From the NCBI RefSeq assembly GCF_029717145.1, contig NZ_CP099222.1:1860001-1924000 (forward strand): a stretch of DNA of 64,000 nucleotides. The letters run 5' to 3'. The stretch comes from Citrobacter freundii (lineage in GTDB: Bacteria > Pseudomonadota > Gammaproteobacteria > Enterobacterales > Enterobacteriaceae). A program made the translations under genes and the position numbers. Shown in pieces: positions 43,801 through 52,277 of this stretch. The notes under the pieces were generated by a model, which worked only from the letters and a program-made list of their open reading frames with translations, was not told the origin of the DNA and did no database searches. How positions within the stretch are numbered: position 1 is the stretch's first letter; each line of letters begins with the position of its first letter.

Positions 43801-43943
43801 CAGGTGGACAGGCCAATACAGGTGGCTCAGCAAATGCTGCAGCTATTGGCAGGCAACTCAACGATGCGATGATTGACACCATTAATACTCAAGTAAGAAA
43901 ACCAGGCACTCCGCTGTGGAATGCCGTTAGAGGGAAATACTAA
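40812..43943 (+). CDS. Tape measure protein
   Basis: A 1043-residue protein that sets tail length. N-terminal lambda gpH-like coiled coils, a hydrophobic central region (FINPVTIGISGLVVGLGAMA), long helical repeats and a C-terminal lambda-like part (FDSGGYTGAGGKYEPAGIVH, then KDEFVFTKEATRRIG). The gene directly follows the frameshifting chaperone pair. Start and stop overlap both neighbours. Confidence 0.95.
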   Translation: MSDQIASITLRADVSDLKTASNELDKLNEAAAGAVAGADALANAAKRVKPSAQEGAEGIREQREALKGLLENIDPVNKALNRLDEQQVALRNFQAKGFLDTDSFQAYNKILDDTRLKLTDTGEAAARAQTELAATQAAEKQSAALKNLLGSIDPTIRAFSSLDEQHAQLVAHFESGRINSAQFEHFNGILNQTRERLSGVADVLPEALSRQEAAARRAGISVGQYNQALRTLPAQFTDIATQLAGGQSPFLILLQQGGQIKDQFGGVKGALTGVGDYLRTLLGFINPVTIGISGLVVGLGAMAVAWYKGSQEASEFNKQLILTGNYSASSASQLSDMAQKIGGSSGKVAAAARTLAEVVGAGTFKTEQLETVTRAALAMQEATGQSVDATIKNFQKLYASPTKAAEDLNSTLHFLTSSQYDYISALERRGDKEGAAEAAAKAYSLAEQKRSQQILDNMGLIERAAASVGKALKGMWDELLNVGRPDAPNDMLRKMQSELAEREKALLPDRQRQGYGYSYDANSNDQEYDARRKAQLSAISALKAQIAPLQQAAQLQEDINASIQQGTEADNKRTNALIYRNRILEQSATWQEKRSKALSELWKNVAASPGDWSSAQRQQAVDAINKQFHPDKTPKTPAVKVSAGDRSTDTYNAETLALQAQLKTLQDHRDINDVISQQRKQQWELISKITILESAANDPKGRVLTLDEKSLLANKEKLLAQADINAGLGDQIAKQQKLNSLADQATKFAQQQSAKQAEIAAAARGLSTREAEREATRQHLTESYGFNQDAQKKVLADQEETYRKEDELRSDWQAGAKRGWADYADSATNTFEAMRNVAGSTFSGLSDMLTDLVTTGTASFKDFTKSMLKMIAQVTNQLLVAYAVQAAMGWISGSAGGNTPGGAYASAANSGVSLFDSGGYTGAGGKYEPAGIVHKDEFVFTKEATRRIGVDNLYRLMNNGNLGRYASGGLVGGNQAGAADSGVPIISVSFGDINIGSGGQANTGGSANAAAIGRQLNDAMIDTINTQVRKPGTPLWNAVRGKY

Positions 43944-44167
43944 TGAAAATTGCAGAAGTAAAGGTCTCTGATGTTGTTTGGTATGCCAACGAAAATGGAA
44001 AGGCGATCAGTGCCTTCGTGACTTTCTATGGCCCAGACGATTGCACTCGCATTGCAAGTGTCCCTGTTAACTTGCCATATCAGCTAGACCTGACCCTTAA
44101 GCAAGTTGAAGAGCTTGCCATTGCCACTGCTAAGGGTACGCTAAAAGCGGTCGCTACTAGTTTCTGA
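43943..44167 (+). CDS. Small tail-region protein of unknown function
   Basis: A 74-residue protein (MKIAEVKVSDVVWYANENGK at the start) that begins inside the tape measure stop codon, so it is coupled to it. Mainly beta-strand in pattern with a helical C-terminus. No recognised family. Confidence 0.6.
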   Translation: MKIAEVKVSDVVWYANENGKAISAFVTFYGPDDCTRIASVPVNLPYQLDLTLKQVEELAIATAKGTLKAVATSF

Positions 44168-44229
44168 TCGTTACATCCCTATCTCCCCTGGTTATCATGA
44201 GAAAAAACATGATAATCATGGGGATGATA

Positions 44230-44640
44230 ATGAGAAAAATGTTTTGCTTAAGTTTGGCCTGTATTGCACTTACTGCGTGTAAACCTTCAGAGGAAAAAGC
44301 ACTACAACTCGGGCAACAAGAAATTGCAAATGGGTTGATGGATCCCGATAGCGCCAAATTTAAAATGGTTAGGTTCAATTTGGACAAAAACCAGCAGTCC
44401 GGGGATGTTGTGAGCGGTTTCGTATGTGGCAGGGTTGCTGGGAAGAATGGGTTTGGTGCGTATGTTGGCTACCATCCTTTCTATGTTCATATCAAGATGA
44501 CTCCCAAAGGGGCGTTTTCTAAAGGTGTGAATTATGAGATCGGAGAAAAAGCGATATACCCCGATGGAAGAGATGAGTCATGGATAGATCTTGACGGAAA
44601 CTCTTATGTTAGCCGCTGCGGTGCCACACCATCCAAATGA
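44230..44640 (+). CDS. Lipoprotein inserted in the tail operon (moron)
   Basis: A 136-residue lipoprotein: signal peptide and lipobox LTAC (MRKMFCLSLACIALTACKPS). The mature part has two further cysteines (GFVCGRVAG and SRCGAT) and a mixed fold. ATG at 44230 follows GGGGATGATA. Phage lipoproteins in this region sometimes block superinfection; nothing in the sequence proves that here. It is AT-richer than the tape measure gene and is followed by a terminator. Confidence 0.7.
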   Translation: MRKMFCLSLACIALTACKPSEEKALQLGQQEIANGLMDPDSAKFKMVRFNLDKNQQSGDVVSGFVCGRVAGKNGFGAYVGYHPFYVHIKMTPKGAFSKGVNYEIGEKAIYPDGRDESWIDLDGNSYVSRCGATPSK

Positions 44641-44681
44641 GTTTATGTAGAGCCTTCTAACCACCACCACCACCCAAACCC

Positions 44682-44708
44682 AAGCCTCGCTAACGCGGGG
44701 CTTTTTTG
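44682..44708 (+). terminator. Terminator after the lipoprotein gene
   Basis: AGCCTCGC-TAAC-GCGGGGCT stem followed by TTTTTTG. Confidence 0.85.
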
Positions 44709-45073
44709 TTGCTCTCTGGAGAACTACGCGGTTAAAATCTAATCACTTCATTTAGAGGGCGCGAGATACTACAGCAATTTATGGCGTAGTGCATTGCATG
44801 AGTGGCGTGCTTTTTGTGCAAAAAGTGCTATTGAGCGAGTTTATTACCGTTTGGAATGAGTCATAGGCCCAACCTATCTGCTGTGAACGTGATAAAACAT
44901 TACACTCACCAGAGGGGTAATTTCTGTGAACGTGCTGTTAACTTGCAAAGTGGCCATTGCGATTGTCGTCGAACGTGGGGCTATCTTGACCAAATGAAGA
45001 TTGCTTAAAAGTCATAGCTGGCTATAAAATCAGTGTAGATTTCCGCTTTCATTAAAGATTTAGAGGTTCAACT
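44709..45073. promoter_or_regulatory. Upstream region of the Panacea pair with promoter
   Basis: No ORF is supported here. An 11-bp direct repeat CTGTGAACGTG occurs at 44881 and 44924. A sigma-70-like promoter, TTGCTT (45001-45006), 16-bp spacer, TATAAA (45023-45028), would start transcription near 45035, 38 bases before the ATG at 45074. The region is AT-rich compared with its neighbours, fitting independent lysogenic expression. Confidence 0.65.
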
Positions 45074-45631
45074 ATGTTTTGCGAAGAAAGAGTAGCTCAG
45101 ATAGCTGCCTATCTACTTTCGAAAGAAGGTGGACGCATGGCATATCTGAAGCTCATGAAATTAATGTACCTATCTGATCGTGTTTCAATGGACCGCTTTG
45201 GTGAAACATTAACAGGTGATCTGATGGTGGCGATGCCTCACGGGCCTGTCTTGTCACGTTCCTTGGATCTGATGAAAGGAGCTGCTAGAGGAGATGAAGG
45301 CTGGAACAACTGGATCACAGATGCGGACCATTATGACCTTCAGTTGAAGGAACGCGAAATCCAGCGTGATGATCTTGATGAGCTTAGTGATGCAGACCTT
45401 TCTGTAATTGACCGCGTTTATCAAGATTTCGGGCATATGGGAAAATGGCAAATTCGAGATTATACCCATGATCACTGTGCCGAATGGTGTGATCCTAAAG
45501 GTGGTGCATTTACAATTAATCCTGAAAGTGTGTTTCGTGCCCTTGGCAAACCGGAAGAACAGGTTAGACATTTGTCGGACAGAATGAGAGAATTTTCAGA
45601 ACTTGATAGGATAACCAGTGGATTGAAATGA
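45074..45631 (+). CDS. Panacea-domain (DUF4065/SocA-like) putative antitoxin
   Basis: A 185-residue protein with the Panacea signature: YLKLMKLMYLSDRVSMDRFG, then LTGDLMVAMPHGPVLSRSLD. Panacea proteins are established as antitoxins that neutralise many unrelated toxins (PanAT systems); the related Caulobacter SocA is a protease adaptor antitoxin. The gene has its own promoter and overlaps the next gene by four bases, the usual antitoxin-toxin order. AGAGG precedes the ATG. It interrupts the tail operon between the tape measure and the M-like gene. Confidence 0.85.
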   Translation: MFCEERVAQIAAYLLSKEGGRMAYLKLMKLMYLSDRVSMDRFGETLTGDLMVAMPHGPVLSRSLDLMKGAARGDEGWNNWITDADHYDLQLKEREIQRDDLDELSDADLSVIDRVYQDFGHMGKWQIRDYTHDHCAEWCDPKGGAFTINPESVFRALGKPEEQVRHLSDRMREFSELDRITSGLK

Positions 45632-46056
45632 CAGTGGATTTTTCCCCAGTTCAAAAAGGTACAATACTCCTTCTTTCAGGCTCAAAGGAGCATATCTTTT
45701 TTATCTGCAATGATCCGGTCTACTACCCTAAAATGGTGAAAGAAACTTTTCTTGCTGTAAATCTCACTTCAATCACTGATGCTTTTGAGACTGATTCTTC
45801 GTGTGTTCTCGATGTGGGTGACCACCCATTTATTAGACATCCCAGTTATGTTTTTTACCGTCGAGCTGAGATTTTTGGTGCTGAAACCGTAATTCATGGC
45901 GTAACTTCTGGGGATATTCGAGTACATCAACCGTGTGAAGTAAGTACCTTCCAACGCATCCTGACTGGATTCGAAATATCTCCACATGTAAAACCAGTGA
46001 TAAGAAATTACTATCAGAAATATTGTGTTCCTTCTGCGGCAAATGATGCTGCGTAA
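45628..46056 (+). CDS. Putative toxin partner of the Panacea protein (PemK-like pattern)
   Basis: A 142-residue protein that starts inside the antitoxin stop codon. The N-terminus (FSPVQKGTILLLSGSKEHIF, then FICNDPVYYPK and LAVNLTSITD) has the look of the small SH3-like barrel of PemK/MazF-type proteins: a G-x-I-hydrophobic strand, a H-[IL]-F-[FV]-[IV] strand and a later VNLTS strand; histidines and a GDHPFIRHPSYV stretch are strongly conserved-looking. The toxin role is inferred from the operon with a Panacea gene, and the enzymatic activity is unknown. Confidence 0.6.
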   Translation: MTVDFSPVQKGTILLLSGSKEHIFFICNDPVYYPKMVKETFLAVNLTSITDAFETDSSCVLDVGDHPFIRHPSYVFYRRAEIFGAETVIHGVTSGDIRVHQPCEVSTFQRILTGFEISPHVKPVIRNYYQKYCVPSAANDAA

Positions 46057-46091
46057 TCTGTCTCTGACACGATCACCATTAATATATTGAT

Positions 46092-46115
46092 AAACCCGCT
46101 TCGGCGGGTTTTTTT
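46092..46115 (+). terminator. Terminator after the Panacea pair
   Basis: AAACCCGC-TTC-GGCGGGTTT stem followed by TTTTT. Confidence 0.85.
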
Positions 46116-46126
46116 ATGGAGTAAAT

Positions 46127-46477
46127 ATGGCAGTTGAAACCTATATCTGGCACTCACAGCTCGGTGCTGGTGCCGTGGAATACAGCCAGACGGTGCGGTC
46201 TGCTCAGTTTGGCGATGGTTATGAGCAGGTGGCCGAGAACGGCATTAACTCGACTGCTATTCAGGTACCGATGAAGCATGTGGGTGCCGACTCTGAAGTA
46301 AACACTGTTCGCGACTTCCTTCTGGCTCATACCGTGAAGGCTTTCATTATCACGCCGCCTGGCGAGGAGATAGGGCTTTATCGCGTAGTGGCCGATTCGG
46401 TGCGAAAAAACCAGATCAGTAGTAAGTTCGCTGAGCTGACTTTTACCATTAAACGGGCTTACGGGGTGTACGCATAA
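46127..46477 (+). CDS. Minor tail protein M-like
   Basis: A 116-residue homologue of lambda gpM, part of the tail tip (QTVRSAQFGDGYEQVAENGI is the typical family stretch). It resumes the tail module after the accessory insert and overlaps the L-like gene by one base. Confidence 0.88.
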   Translation: MAVETYIWHSQLGAGAVEYSQTVRSAQFGDGYEQVAENGINSTAIQVPMKHVGADSEVNTVRDFLLAHTVKAFIITPPGEEIGLYRVVADSVRKNQISSKFAELTFTIKRAYGVYA

Positions 46478-47247
46478 TGGCATTTGTCGATCAAGCGGCA
46501 TTGCTGGCACCGGGCGGCAGGGTCCGCCTGGTAGAAGTAGATGCTTCAGAGTTCAGTGGCGGTATTCACCGCTTCCATTATTCACCATTTCCACATACGC
46601 CAACAGAGATTGAATCGGCGAGCGGTGATGAATCCAAACTGGGACCGAAGCCGATAATCTGGGATGGCAAAACCTTCGACTTCTGGCCGTTCCAAATATC
46701 CGACCTTGCACTGTCAACCGACCAGGCCGCAGAACCGAAGCTGAGCGTGTCTAACCTCGACGGACACATCACCGCGCTGTGCCTACAGTTCAAAGATATG
46801 GTCAATGCGAAGGTGAGCATCATCGATACCTATGCGGTATACCTTGATGCGGCAAACTTCCCCGGAGGCGTGAATGTAACAGCTGATCCGACGATGTTCA
46901 CTCTTCAGACTTTTTGGCTGGACACCAAAACCTCAGAAGATGATGAGGTGGTTACGTGGTCGTTGAGTAGCCCCGCGGATTTGCAGAACCTGGTTATTCC
47001 CACCCGGCAAATTACATCACTCTGTGAGTGGGCGTTGCGCGGCCAATACCGTAGCGGAGATGGCTGCACCTACAACGGCACGGCGTATTTCGACGCCAAA
47101 GGTAATGCTGTCTCCGACCCGGCGCTTGATGTGTGCGGCGGCTGCCTTAGTGACTGTCGAAAGCGATTCGGTGCTGGCTTGTCAGAACCTAATACTGCCA
47201 CCCTCGATTTTGGCGGATTCCCTGCAACCGTGCTTTTTACCCGATAA
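46477..47247 (+). CDS. Minor tail protein L-like
   Basis: A 256-residue homologue of lambda gpL, a tail-tip protein with an iron-sulfur cluster. The C-terminal cysteines that bind the cluster are seen: SLCEWALRG, GDGCTYNG and LDVCGGCLSDCRKRFG. It lies between the M-like and K-like genes. Confidence 0.92.
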   Translation: MAFVDQAALLAPGGRVRLVEVDASEFSGGIHRFHYSPFPHTPTEIESASGDESKLGPKPIIWDGKTFDFWPFQISDLALSTDQAAEPKLSVSNLDGHITALCLQFKDMVNAKVSIIDTYAVYLDAANFPGGVNVTADPTMFTLQTFWLDTKTSEDDEVVTWSLSSPADLQNLVIPTRQITSLCEWALRGQYRSGDGCTYNGTAYFDAKGNAVSDPALDVCGGCLSDCRKRFGAGLSEPNTATLDFGGFPATVLFTR

Positions 47248-47259
47248 CCGGACATCCAA

Positions 47260-47991
47260 ATGAATAAAACGATAATGGCGGCAATCCGGGCGCATGCACT
47301 GGAGGAGTCTCCGCGCGAGTGCTGCGGCTTTGTCATTCAGTCAGGGCGGCGCCAGCGTTACGTCCCGGTACCGAACAGTCATGAAAACCCATCTGAGCAT
47401 TTCCGTATCGATGGCGAGCACTGGGCAAATGCTGAGGATGCAGGGACCATTATTCGAGTCATTCACTCGCATCCTGGCGATGGCGCTAGGACTATCCCCT
47501 CAGACCTCGATCGCCAGCAATGCAACCAGTCAGGCGTGGTATGGGGTATCTACGCACCTGATTGCGATGAGTATGACGAAATCACACCGGATGCGATCCC
47601 GCTTATCGGGCGTCCGTTCATCCTTGGCTCTCACGACTGCTGGGGGTTAGTCATGGACTGGCATGCCACCCAGGGTGTAGCGCTAACTGATTTTCGCGTT
47701 GATTACCCGTGGTGGGAAAGCCAGTACCCAGACAACCTCTATTTCGATAATTGGGAGCGGGAGGGATTTGTTGAATGCGATCCGGCGCCTGGGTGCATGG
47801 TCATCATGCAGGTCGAGTCCGGTAAGTGGAACCATGCGGGGGTCATCACCGAGGAAGGCGAGCTGCTGCATCATCTTTACGGGCAGCCCTCCTGCGTAAC
47901 GCCGTATGCCCGCGGCTACTTCAAAGACCGGACGATGATCTGCGTTCGCCACAAAGACCTGCCAAAGGAGATTCAACCATGGCTCGGCTAA
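47260..47991 (+). CDS. Tail assembly protein K-like (JAMM plus NlpC/P60)
   Basis: A 243-residue protein with two domains. The N-terminal Mov34/JAMM domain has the metal motif HSHPGDGARTIPSDLD (HxHP..SxxD). The C-terminal NlpC/P60 domain has the catalytic Cys in GSHDCWGLVMDW and His in WNHAGVI. It is required for tail assembly and probably for peptidoglycan cleavage during DNA entry. It overlaps the I-like gene. Confidence 0.93.
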   Translation: MNKTIMAAIRAHALEESPRECCGFVIQSGRRQRYVPVPNSHENPSEHFRIDGEHWANAEDAGTIIRVIHSHPGDGARTIPSDLDRQQCNQSGVVWGIYAPDCDEYDEITPDAIPLIGRPFILGSHDCWGLVMDWHATQGVALTDFRVDYPWWESQYPDNLYFDNWEREGFVECDPAPGCMVIMQVESGKWNHAGVITEEGELLHHLYGQPSCVTPYARGYFKDRTMICVRHKDLPKEIQPWLG

Positions 47992-48572
47992 CCACTATTC
48001 GGCTATACGGTGCGCTTGGCGCTCGGTTCGGACGCGTGCATAAACTGGCGGTGCAGACGTCGGCGGAAGCCGTAAAGGCACTTTGCATCAATCTGGACGG
48101 GCTGGAAAGCTATCTGATGAATGCCAAAAAGAACGGCATGACGTTTGCGGTGTTTCGCGGCAAGCGCAATATAGGCGTGGAAGATTTCAAAGAGCTGGCG
48201 GGGGAAAGCGACATTCGCATCGCGCCGGTGATGGAGGGGGCGAAGAAAGCTGGTCTGTTCCAGACGATCCTAGGTGCGGTCATGATTGTCGCTGGAATTA
48301 TTGTCACAGGTATGACTTTTGGCGCGGCTGGTGTTATTGGTGCCGGTATGGTTTCTGCAGGTATAGGCATGATGGCCGGAGGTATCTACCAGATGTTGTC
48401 ACCCCAACCCAAAGGACTACAGGGTCGCGAAGACCCAGACAACAAGCCGAGCTACGCTTTCGGCGGTTCGGTAAACACTCTGGCAATGGGCAATCCGGTT
48501 GCCGCACTCTATGGGGAGCGGGAGATCGGCGGGGCAATTATCAGTGCAGGAATCGTTGCAGAAGACATTTAA
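47979..48572 (+). CDS. Tail assembly protein I-like
   Basis: A 197-residue homologue of lambda gpI. N-terminal ubiquitin-like part (TTIRLYGALGARFGRVHKLA), then a hydrophobic segment (ILGAVMIVAGIIVTGMTFGA) and a Gly-rich C-terminus. The ATG at 47979 lies 13 bases inside the K-like gene and follows AAAGGAG. Confidence 0.9.
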   Translation: MARLTTIRLYGALGARFGRVHKLAVQTSAEAVKALCINLDGLESYLMNAKKNGMTFAVFRGKRNIGVEDFKELAGESDIRIAPVMEGAKKAGLFQTILGAVMIVAGIIVTGMTFGAAGVIGAGMVSAGIGMMAGGIYQMLSPQPKGLQGREDPDNKPSYAFGGSVNTLAMGNPVAALYGEREIGGAIISAGIVAEDI

Positions 48573-48649
48573 GTTTCAGCAACATAGCTAGCGGTCATAT
48601 GCGTAGTGTTATGCTACCGTCATTAGCATTTCACTATGGGTAAACGACA

Positions 48650-49015
48650 ATGCCAGCAGTAAAAATAGTCGCTAAATGGTTGAAAGAGGAAAATGATCCT
48701 CGCATGGAATCTACTTTAGAGTTTGTCGCAGCTATTGATTTCAATGGACATATCAAACCTGAACAAAAGGTATATGGCCTAATTACGGGATATGACTACG
48801 GTTCTTTACCTCCCGGGGATTATCCTTTCACAGGCGAAAAGAGTGAGCAGGGATGCTTAAAAATGGACTGGGGCCGGGACTACCAGAAATTCAATTCTAC
48901 AATTAATGTCCTTGGCAGACGACTGAGCCCCGGAGACATCATCACTCATGTGGAAAAACCTGGTATAGAAAATACGTTCGATTACGAGATAAGGTTAGTC
49001 ACGTATTTTCAGTGA
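48650..49015 (+). CDS. Accessory protein of unknown function between I and J
   Basis: A 121-residue protein (MPAVKIVAKWLKEENDPRME at the start), mostly beta-strand, with no signal peptide. In lambda, I is followed directly by J, so this gene and its terminator are an insertion. It is AT-richer than I and J. I do not recognise the family; it may have its own promoter in the 77 bases before it. Confidence 0.6.
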   Translation: MPAVKIVAKWLKEENDPRMESTLEFVAAIDFNGHIKPEQKVYGLITGYDYGSLPPGDYPFTGEKSEQGCLKMDWGRDYQKFNSTINVLGRRLSPGDIITHVEKPGIENTFDYEIRLVTYFQ

Positions 49016-49032
49016 TTAGCCACAGCAAAAAC

Positions 49033-49056
49033 CAACCCGCCTCGGCGGGTTTTTTT
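49033..49056 (+). terminator. Terminator before J
   Basis: AACCCGC-CTC-GGCGGGTT stem followed by TTTTT, just ahead of the J-like gene. Confidence 0.85.
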
Positions 49057-49067
49057 ATGGATGTAAT

Positions 49068-52000
49068 ATGGCAACGATTACTGGTGCAAAGGGCGGCAGC
49101 CAGAAGCAGCACTCGCCCGTAGAACAGCCCGACTCAGCCCAATCTATGGCGCGTTGTCGTATGTTGCTGGCGCTGGGTGAAGGTGAGTTTGCTGGTGGGC
49201 TGGATGCCACGCGTATTTTCTTAGACGGCACTCCGCTGGGCAATGCCGATGGTACGATGAACTTTGAGAACGTTACCTGGGACTTCCGTTCTGGCACTCA
49301 GGTTCAGACACCAATCCCCGGATTCCCGGCAGTTGAAAATGAAACCAGCATTGGTGTTTCGCTGACGAAAGTCACCCCATGGACTCGAGCTATCAGCAAT
49401 ACCCAGATCGATGCCGTACTGGTGCGCATTGGTATTCCAGGACTTCAGCAGCAGGAAAATGATGGTGATATCGTTGGTACAACCGTGCAATACCATATTG
49501 ATCTCGCCGTTGATGGTGGCGCGTATTCTACGGTGATGACCAAAACGGTGACGGAGAAACTCAGCTCTCTCTATGAGCTGACGCACCGTATCAATTTGCC
49601 AAAAGCTACAACCGGTTGGCAGATTCGCGTTGTTCGAAATACCGCTGATAGCACCAGCCAGATGCTGCAGAACAAAACCCAGGTGCAGGCAATCACTGAG
49701 GTAATCGATGCCCGCCTGCGTTATCCGCACACGGCGCTGCTGTATGTGTCATTCAATGCTAAGTCATTCAGCAATATCCCGAAGATTTCATGTAAGCCGA
49801 AGGGAAGGGTAATCCGTATCCCTCAGAACTACGATCCAATTGCTCGTGCGTATAGCGGTACATGGGACGGTACATTCAAATGGGGATGGACGAATAATCC
49901 CGCATGGATTTGGTTCGATATTCTGACTGAACCCCGCTTTGGTCTCGGTCGCAGGGTTACGGCAGCGATGCTTGATAAGTGGGAGTTGTATCGTATTGCC
50001 CAGCGTTGTGACCAGAAAGTGCCGGATGGCAAGGGGGGCAGCGGTACCGAGCCTCGTTTTATGTTTGACATTTATATTCAGGCTCAGGCCGACGCCTGGC
50101 AGGTGATTAAGGACATCGCGGCCGGTTTTAACGGCATGACGTTTTGGGGCAACAACATGTTCAATGTTGTCTCTGATATGCCAGCGGACACATCTAAGCT
50201 GCAGATCCTCACCCGTGCTTCGGTCGTCGGTAAGCCAACATATTCCAGCGGCAGTGAAAAGAACCGCTATAGCTCAGCGTTGATTAACTTTAGCGATCCG
50301 GATAATCACTATCAGGACCGAACTACAGCAGTAATGTTTCCTGACTTGGTAAAACAGTTCAAATTTAAGCAGACACAACTCACTGCTATCGGATGCACGC
50401 GTGAAAGCGAGGCGCAACGCCGCGGAGGGTGGGCAGTCTACTCCAACTCGCTGGACCGCATTATCACTGTTCAGACGGGACTTGATGGCTTCGCTTATGT
50501 GCCGGGGACCGTATTTGCGTTTGCAGATGAGCGGCTATCTGGCCGTGTCTATGGTGGACGCGTTACTGAATACAACGCTGCGCTGAAATCTGTAACTACC
50601 GACCGGGGCACAAGCGCATTAGCCGGCGATACGCTGATGATTCGTACCCAGGGCGGTACCGTTGAGAGCAGAAGCATTCAGGCGGTTAACGGCCAGCAAC
50701 TGATACTGGCAACTGCGTTTACCGCTGAACCACTGCCTAATGCCATTTTTGTTATCGATGCAGGCCAGTTGCGCCTCCAGTATTTCCGCGTAACCAATCT
50801 GACATTTAATGATGAAGAGAATACTTACAGTATCACTGGTGCAGAGTACAACGGGGCGAAATATGATGCCGTTGATAACAATGCCCGATTGGATACGCCG
50901 CCAGTCAGCCTGATACCGACAGGCCTGGTAGGGCAACCGACAAATATCACGATTAGCAGCTACGACTCAGTCCGGCAGGGGCAGCGTATCGCCACACTGG
51001 TCGCAGGTTGGGATGCGCCACTGGATAAAAACGGGAAGCCGCAGGCCGATATCGTCGCTTATCAGACACAGTGGAAACGCGGTGATAATGAGTGGATCAA
51101 TATCCCTGAAACGGGTCTGCGCAATATCGAGGTGCCTGGTATTTTCTCGGGCGATTATCTTGTGCGAGTCCGCGCCATTAACTCTGGAGGCGCGTCCAGT
51201 CTGTGGGCATCTTCTGTTCTGACCCATCTTACTGGGCGTACAGGTGATGTGCCGAAACCCGTTGGTCTGCGCACCACTGCCATCAACTGGGGGATTCAGG
51301 TTGACTGGTCATTCCCGGCAGATACTGGAGATACTCTCCAGACCGAGTTGCAGTATTCAGTTAATGGCAACGGGGATAACCCTCTGTTGCTTGCCGGAGT
51401 TCCGTATCCGCAACATACCTACACTCAACTTGGCTTAAAGGCTGGTGTTGAATTTTGGTATCGCGCTCGCCTGGTCGATCGTATTGGCAACCAGAGTGAC
51501 TGGACTGACTGGGTTCGTGGCGAATCCAATGCGAATGCGGATGACTACCTTGGGGATATTGCTGACGACTTCCTGACATCAGCCGATGGCGATCGCCTGA
51601 CGGGCGATATTGATACCAACCTTGAAGGCATTCTGCAGAACGCTCTGGCCAACCACGGAACCGTTGAACATCAGTTTGCACAGTTTGGCGAGGTCCGCGC
51701 AGACATTCTGGTGGTGAAAACCACGATCGCCGATGTGGATCAGGCGATGGCGGAAATGTCCACGCAGGTTCAGGCCCAGTTTAATGGCGTGACCGCCGCG
51801 CTGGAAGATAAGCTCACCGCTGTCGTTGACGCTACCGGGGCATCTGCGATTTACACACTCAAAACCGGGGTTCGAATTAACGGTGTGATGTATAACGCCG
51901 GTATGTCTATCGCGGTACTGGCTGAAGCGGGTAAGCCGGTAGTTACCCGCGTCGGATTTAACGCCAACCAGTTTGTCCTGATGAGTGGCAGCGGCGATAC

Positions 52001-52277
52001 ACAATATTCTCCATTCGCGGTGGTTAATGGGCAGGTATTTATCAGCGATGCCTTTATTCAGTACGGGCAGATAACGCTGGCAAAAATTGGTGAGCTGCGG
52101 TCCGCTAATTACGTTCAGGGAAAAACAGGGACCATTATGAAATCGGACGGATCGTTTGAGGTTAACGGGGCTGTGGCGGGTGAGGGCGCGTCGAGAATGA
52201 GTAATCTCAACTATAGCGTCAAGGACGGGAATGGGGTGCTTCGTGTTCAGCTTGGGAAAATAACAGGGGTGTTCTGA
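49068..52277 (+). CDS. Tail tip / host specificity protein J-like
   Basis: A 1069-residue central tail fibre. N-terminal half: lambda gpJ-like baseplate hub domains (MARCRMLLALGEGEFAGGLD, then WGWTNNPAWIWFDILTEPRF). Residues about 620-820 hold fibronectin III-like repeats. The C-terminal part (YTLKTGVRINGVMYNAGMSI, then YVQGKTGTIMKSDGSFEVNG) is the receptor-binding region. It determines the receptor used on the host cell. Its stop overlaps the next start. Confidence 0.94.
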   Translation: MATITGAKGGSQKQHSPVEQPDSAQSMARCRMLLALGEGEFAGGLDATRIFLDGTPLGNADGTMNFENVTWDFRSGTQVQTPIPGFPAVENETSIGVSLTKVTPWTRAISNTQIDAVLVRIGIPGLQQQENDGDIVGTTVQYHIDLAVDGGAYSTVMTKTVTEKLSSLYELTHRINLPKATTGWQIRVVRNTADSTSQMLQNKTQVQAITEVIDARLRYPHTALLYVSFNAKSFSNIPKISCKPKGRVIRIPQNYDPIARAYSGTWDGTFKWGWTNNPAWIWFDILTEPRFGLGRRVTAAMLDKWELYRIAQRCDQKVPDGKGGSGTEPRFMFDIYIQAQADAWQVIKDIAAGFNGMTFWGNNMFNVVSDMPADTSKLQILTRASVVGKPTYSSGSEKNRYSSALINFSDPDNHYQDRTTAVMFPDLVKQFKFKQTQLTAIGCTRESEAQRRGGWAVYSNSLDRIITVQTGLDGFAYVPGTVFAFADERLSGRVYGGRVTEYNAALKSVTTDRGTSALAGDTLMIRTQGGTVESRSIQAVNGQQLILATAFTAEPLPNAIFVIDAGQLRLQYFRVTNLTFNDEENTYSITGAEYNGAKYDAVDNNARLDTPPVSLIPTGLVGQPTNITISSYDSVRQGQRIATLVAGWDAPLDKNGKPQADIVAYQTQWKRGDNEWINIPETGLRNIEVPGIFSGDYLVRVRAINSGGASSLWASSVLTHLTGRTGDVPKPVGLRTTAINWGIQVDWSFPADTGDTLQTELQYSVNGNGDNPLLLAGVPYPQHTYTQLGLKAGVEFWYRARLVDRIGNQSDWTDWVRGESNANADDYLGDIADDFLTSADGDRLTGDIDTNLEGILQNALANHGTVEHQFAQFGEVRADILVVKTTIADVDQAMAEMSTQVQAQFNGVTAALEDKLTAVVDATGASAIYTLKTGVRINGVMYNAGMSIAVLAEAGKPVVTRVGFNANQFVLMSGSGDTQYSPFAVVNGQVFISDAFIQYGQITLAKIGELRSANYVQGKTGTIMKSDGSFEVNGAVAGEGASRMSNLNYSVKDGNGVLRVQLGKITGVF

